Below are positions 12,383 through 14,839 of a DNA stretch of 14,839 bases, one piece after another. Both the position numbers and the translations under genes were made by a program. The notes under the pieces are model-generated. The model was not told where the DNA came from and made no database searches. It saw only the letters and a program-made list of their open reading frames with translations. Positions within the stretch are counted from its first letter, which is position 1. The number at the start of each line of letters is the position of its first letter. Source of the stretch: an uncultured Prevotella sp. (lineage in GTDB: Bacteria; Bacteroidota; Bacteroidia; Bacteroidales; Bacteroidaceae); contig CAKQEI010000062.1 in NCBI GenBank assembly GCA_934230115.1, positions 1 to 14,839 of the forward strand, read 5' to 3'.

Positions 12383-14770
12383 TTATTCTACAGTTATTGG
12401 CAACGTCGCCGTTGTGAGTCCGTCTGCCGAAACACTCAATGTTGCTGTTCCGCGCTTCAATCCTTCCACCACAACAACAAGTTCTCCGCTGAAGAGTGGC
12501 ATTTCTGTAGAGTTGAAGGCCACAAGCGATGTTGCGTCACCATTGCAGGCAGCACGGAATTTGGCAGTTCCCGACACATTGAACTTCATCTTGTTGGTTG
12601 CCGTAGGACACGGATTGCCATCCTTGTCAACAACTGACACTGTGACAAACGAGAGGTCCTCACCCTTCGACGAAATGCTGTTGCGGTCGGCTTTCAGCAC
12701 GATACGCGCTGGAGCACCTGCTGTGCGTATTATCTTTTCGCCCTTAGGAGTGCCGTCGTAGTCATAAGCCACTACCTTTATCTCGCCTGGCTCATACTTC
12801 ACATTGTTCCAACGCAGGCGGTAGCGGTCGAGACGAGTATTAGGATTCTTCACTATCCTACCCTGACTCTTGCCATTGACAAACAGCTCTGCCGATGGCC
12901 ATGATGTGTAGCAGTAGACTGGAGTTGTCTCTCCCTCCCTGCCCGGGAATGTCCAATGGGGCAAGACATGAAGCGTTGCGTCATCCTTGCGCCAATGTGA
13001 GCGATACAAGTAGTAGCGGTCCTTTGGCAATCCTGCAAGGTCGCAGATGCCGAAATAGCTTGAGCGCGAAGGCCAATACTCATCATAAGGCGAAGGTTCG
13101 CCAAGATAGTCGTAGCCTGTCCATACAAACTCGCCTATGGTATAGTCGCGGTCGTCCTGCATACGCCAATCGTCATCGGGCAGATTGCTCCACGGACAGT
13201 ATTCCACATCATAGCTTGAGCATTGTCCGTCGGCATAAGTCTTTGAGTAGGAAGCCTCAACAGGGAACTTATACACACCACGCGAACTTACAGTAGAGGC
13301 TGTCTCCGAACCAAGAAGGAATCCCTTGGGCAACTGCTTGATATTGTTGTCGTACTTATGCACACGATAGTTGAAGCCCGGAACATCCATCACCTGAGCA
13401 AAGCCTGACTTCAACGCACCCTCAGCCTGGTCCATACCCTGTGTCACGGGGCGTGTAGGGTCGAGTTTATGACAGATGTCCTGCAAGTGCTCCGAAATGT
13501 CTCTGCCCTCCTTGCTCCACTGCTCTGGAATCTCATTGCCAATGCTCCACATCACTATTGACGGATGGTTGCGGTGGTTGAGCACAAGATTCTCCATATC
13601 CTTATCCGCCCACTCCTTGAAGTTAAGCGCATAGCCATTCTTGCATTTAGGATAAATCCACATATCGAAGCTCTCAGCCATCACCATCATACCCATTGAG
13701 TCGCACACCTCCATCTGCCAAGTTGAGGGCATATTGTGAGCCGTGCGAATGGCGTCGCAACCCATATCCTTCATCGTGCGAATCTGACGTATGAGTGCTG
13801 CCTTGTTGACAGCTGCGCCAAGCGGACCAAGATCATGATGCAGACAAACGCCCTTAATCTTACGCGAGACTCCATTCAACTGAAAGCCATCATACTGTGC
13901 CACACGTACTGTACGTATACCAACTTTCTGCTGTGTCTGATCTATAAGGCGGTTGTTGCGATAAAGACGTGTGACGAGCTTATATAAATAAGGTGTCTCT
14001 GGCGACCAGAGCTGCGCATTGTCAACAGTAAGCTTCTTCACTACATTTCCATGAGCGTCGAAGTCGCCATACTTAAACTGTGCCACTACCTTGCCAGCGG
14101 CATCAACAAGCTGGTTTTCTATCGAAAGCGTCTTGTCTACATTATTTATATTAGTACAGATGCTCACCTCCGCCTTGCCATCGCCTATCGACTCCGTGCG
14201 GAAATAGCAGCCCCAAGGATTGATTGTTGCAGCATCGGCATTTGTGACAAGCTGCACCGGACGGTAGAGACCACCGCCAGGATACCAACGCGAGCTCTCC
14301 TCGCGGTTGTTCAGGCTTACGCTTATCTCGTTCTTTCCTTTCTTCAGGTAAGGCGCAGCATCCACTCGGAAGGCATTGTAGCCATAAGCCCAATGTCCGG
14401 CAAGCTTACCGTTGATATACACATGAGGATCGGCCATGGCACCATCGAACTCAAGTATGGCAGTCTTAGGCAACTTCTTCAAGTCAACAGTAGTCTTATA
14501 AAAGCCACGTCCTATCCAAGGCAGAGCACCCGAACGTCCCGACTTCTCTGTCTTCTCAGTCTCACCATTCTGCACAATAGCCACAAACTGCAGGTCCCAT
14601 TTCTTGTCGAAGGGTCCGTTGATAGCCCAGTCATGGGGAATGGTCACCGGCTTATAGTTGACGCTGTCACGCGAGAACTGCCATGTCTTCAGATTTATTG
14701 TGCTGCGCTGAGCCGTAGCAGAAAGAGCCGATGTGGCAAGCGCAAGGGTTAGTAATGCTAATTTATTCAT
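12383..14770 (-). CDS. Secreted GH2 glycoside hydrolase, beta-galactosidase-like
   Basis: The 795-residue product is a family 2 retaining glycosidase that should release terminal beta-linked sugars in the periplasm. A Sec signal peptide covers 1-20 (ending SATA, before Q21). There is no lipobox cysteine. Domains in order are: the N-terminal sugar-binding jelly roll (about 25-178, with RWYPGGGLYRPV at 161-172); an immunoglobulin-like domain (about 183-287); a TIM barrel (about 290-600) with GVCLHHDLG (307-315) and RTAHNMPS (342-349); a DUF4982-like domain (about 605-682); and a C-terminal Ig/Big-like domain (688-795). The acid/base is E413 in SIGNE and the nucleophile is E489 in LLGSE. Substrate could be galactoside, glucuronide or mannoside. 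The barrel and DUF4982 layout fits Bacteroidales beta-galactosidases best. No SusC/SusD genes are in view. Confidence 0.93.
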   Translation of the reverse strand: MNKLALLTLALATSALSATAQRSTINLKTWQFSRDSVNYKPVTIPHDWAINGPFDKKWDLQFVAIVQNGETEKTEKSGRSGALPWIGRGFYKTTVDLKKLPKTAILEFDGAMADPHVYINGKLAGHWAYGYNAFRVDAAPYLKKGKNEISVSLNNREESSRWYPGGGLYRPVQLVTNADAATINPWGCYFRTESIGDGKAEVSICTNINNVDKTLSIENQLVDAAGKVVAQFKYGDFDAHGNVVKKLTVDNAQLWSPETPYLYKLVTRLYRNNRLIDQTQQKVGIRTVRVAQYDGFQLNGVSRKIKGVCLHHDLGPLGAAVNKAALIRQIRTMKDMGCDAIRTAHNMPSTWQMEVCDSMGMMVMAESFDMWIYPKCKNGYALNFKEWADKDMENLVLNHRNHPSIVMWSIGNEIPEQWSKEGRDISEHLQDICHKLDPTRPVTQGMDQAEGALKSGFAQVMDVPGFNYRVHKYDNNIKQLPKGFLLGSETASTVSSRGVYKFPVEASYSKTYADGQCSSYDVEYCPWSNLPDDDWRMQDDRDYTIGEFVWTGYDYLGEPSPYDEYWPSRSSYFGICDLAGLPKDRYYLYRSHWRKDDATLHVLPHWTFPGREGETTPVYCYTSWPSAELFVNGKSQGRIVKNPNTRLDRYRLRWNNVKYEPGEIKVVAYDYDGTPKGEKIIRTAGAPARIVLKADRNSISSKGEDLSFVTVSVVDKDGNPCPTATNKMKFNVSGTAKFRAACNGDATSLVAFNSTEMPLFSGELVVVVEGLKRGTATLSVSADGLTTATLPITVE

Positions 14771-14839
14771 CGTATATTAATTTAAATTTGTAATTTTGTA
14801 TAAATATCCAACATCAAGTGTGGAATAAGACCGATTATT

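Noticed and set aside
14051..14752. 233-residue plus-strand open frame opposite the GH2 gene
   Set aside because: Long, but fully antisense to a well-supported GH2 N-terminal domain, without domain, signal peptide or spacing that suggests a gene.

Overview
The window looks chromosomal and comes from a Bacteroidales bacterium, most likely Prevotellaceae. I infer this from the gene order rplM-rpsI-rpsB-tsf, A/T-rich leaders without clear Shine-Dalgarno sequences, promoter elements of the Bacteroidetes type (TTTG, about 20 bases, TAnnTTTG), a secreted GH2 hydrolase of Bacteroidales type, and closest resemblance of the proteins to Bacteroides/Prevotella families. The genus is an inference; no rRNA gene is present.

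Left end (1-2840, all minus strand): a ribosomal protein and translation factor cluster read in the order rplM (L13), rpsI (S9), rpsB (S2), tsf (EF-Ts, cut by the window edge). The two larger spacers are not empty. The rpsI-rpsB spacer carries a TTGAAT-rich inverted repeat with a small GC hairpin. The rpsB-tsf spacer carries an intrinsic terminator or attenuator and four degenerate copies of a 23-25 base repeat. Upstream of rplM is a promoter-like -7 box followed by a structured leader of about 140 bases.

2918-5342 (minus strand): a three-gene cell-envelope signalling cassette, made of an ECF sigma factor (apparent TTG start), a single-pass membrane protein that is probably its anti-sigma factor, and a secreted protein of unknown function.

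5467-7910 (plus strand): a promoter with both boxes drives cutC, an M20 deacetylase/peptidase of ArgE/DapE type, and guanine deaminase. A 13-base-pair hairpin follows.

7994-10000 (plus strand): a LytS-type sensor kinase with four membrane helices and a LytTR response regulator, ended by a very strong 19-base-pair terminator shared with the convergent asd gene. asd (minus) encodes aspartate-semialdehyde dehydrogenase. It is divergent from an AraC-family regulator (plus), and the 324-base gap between them holds a -7 box for each gene and a 9-base inverted repeat that could be an operator.

12257-14770: a 23-base tandem repeat that runs into a 16-base inverted repeat separates the AraC gene from a convergent, complete, secreted GH2 glycoside hydrolase (beta-galactosidase-like) with both catalytic glutamates.

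Most of the window is ordinary housekeeping and regulation. I see no phage, IS element, CRISPR array, tRNA or defence system. The parts most worth a second look are the non-coding elements and the ECF cassette.
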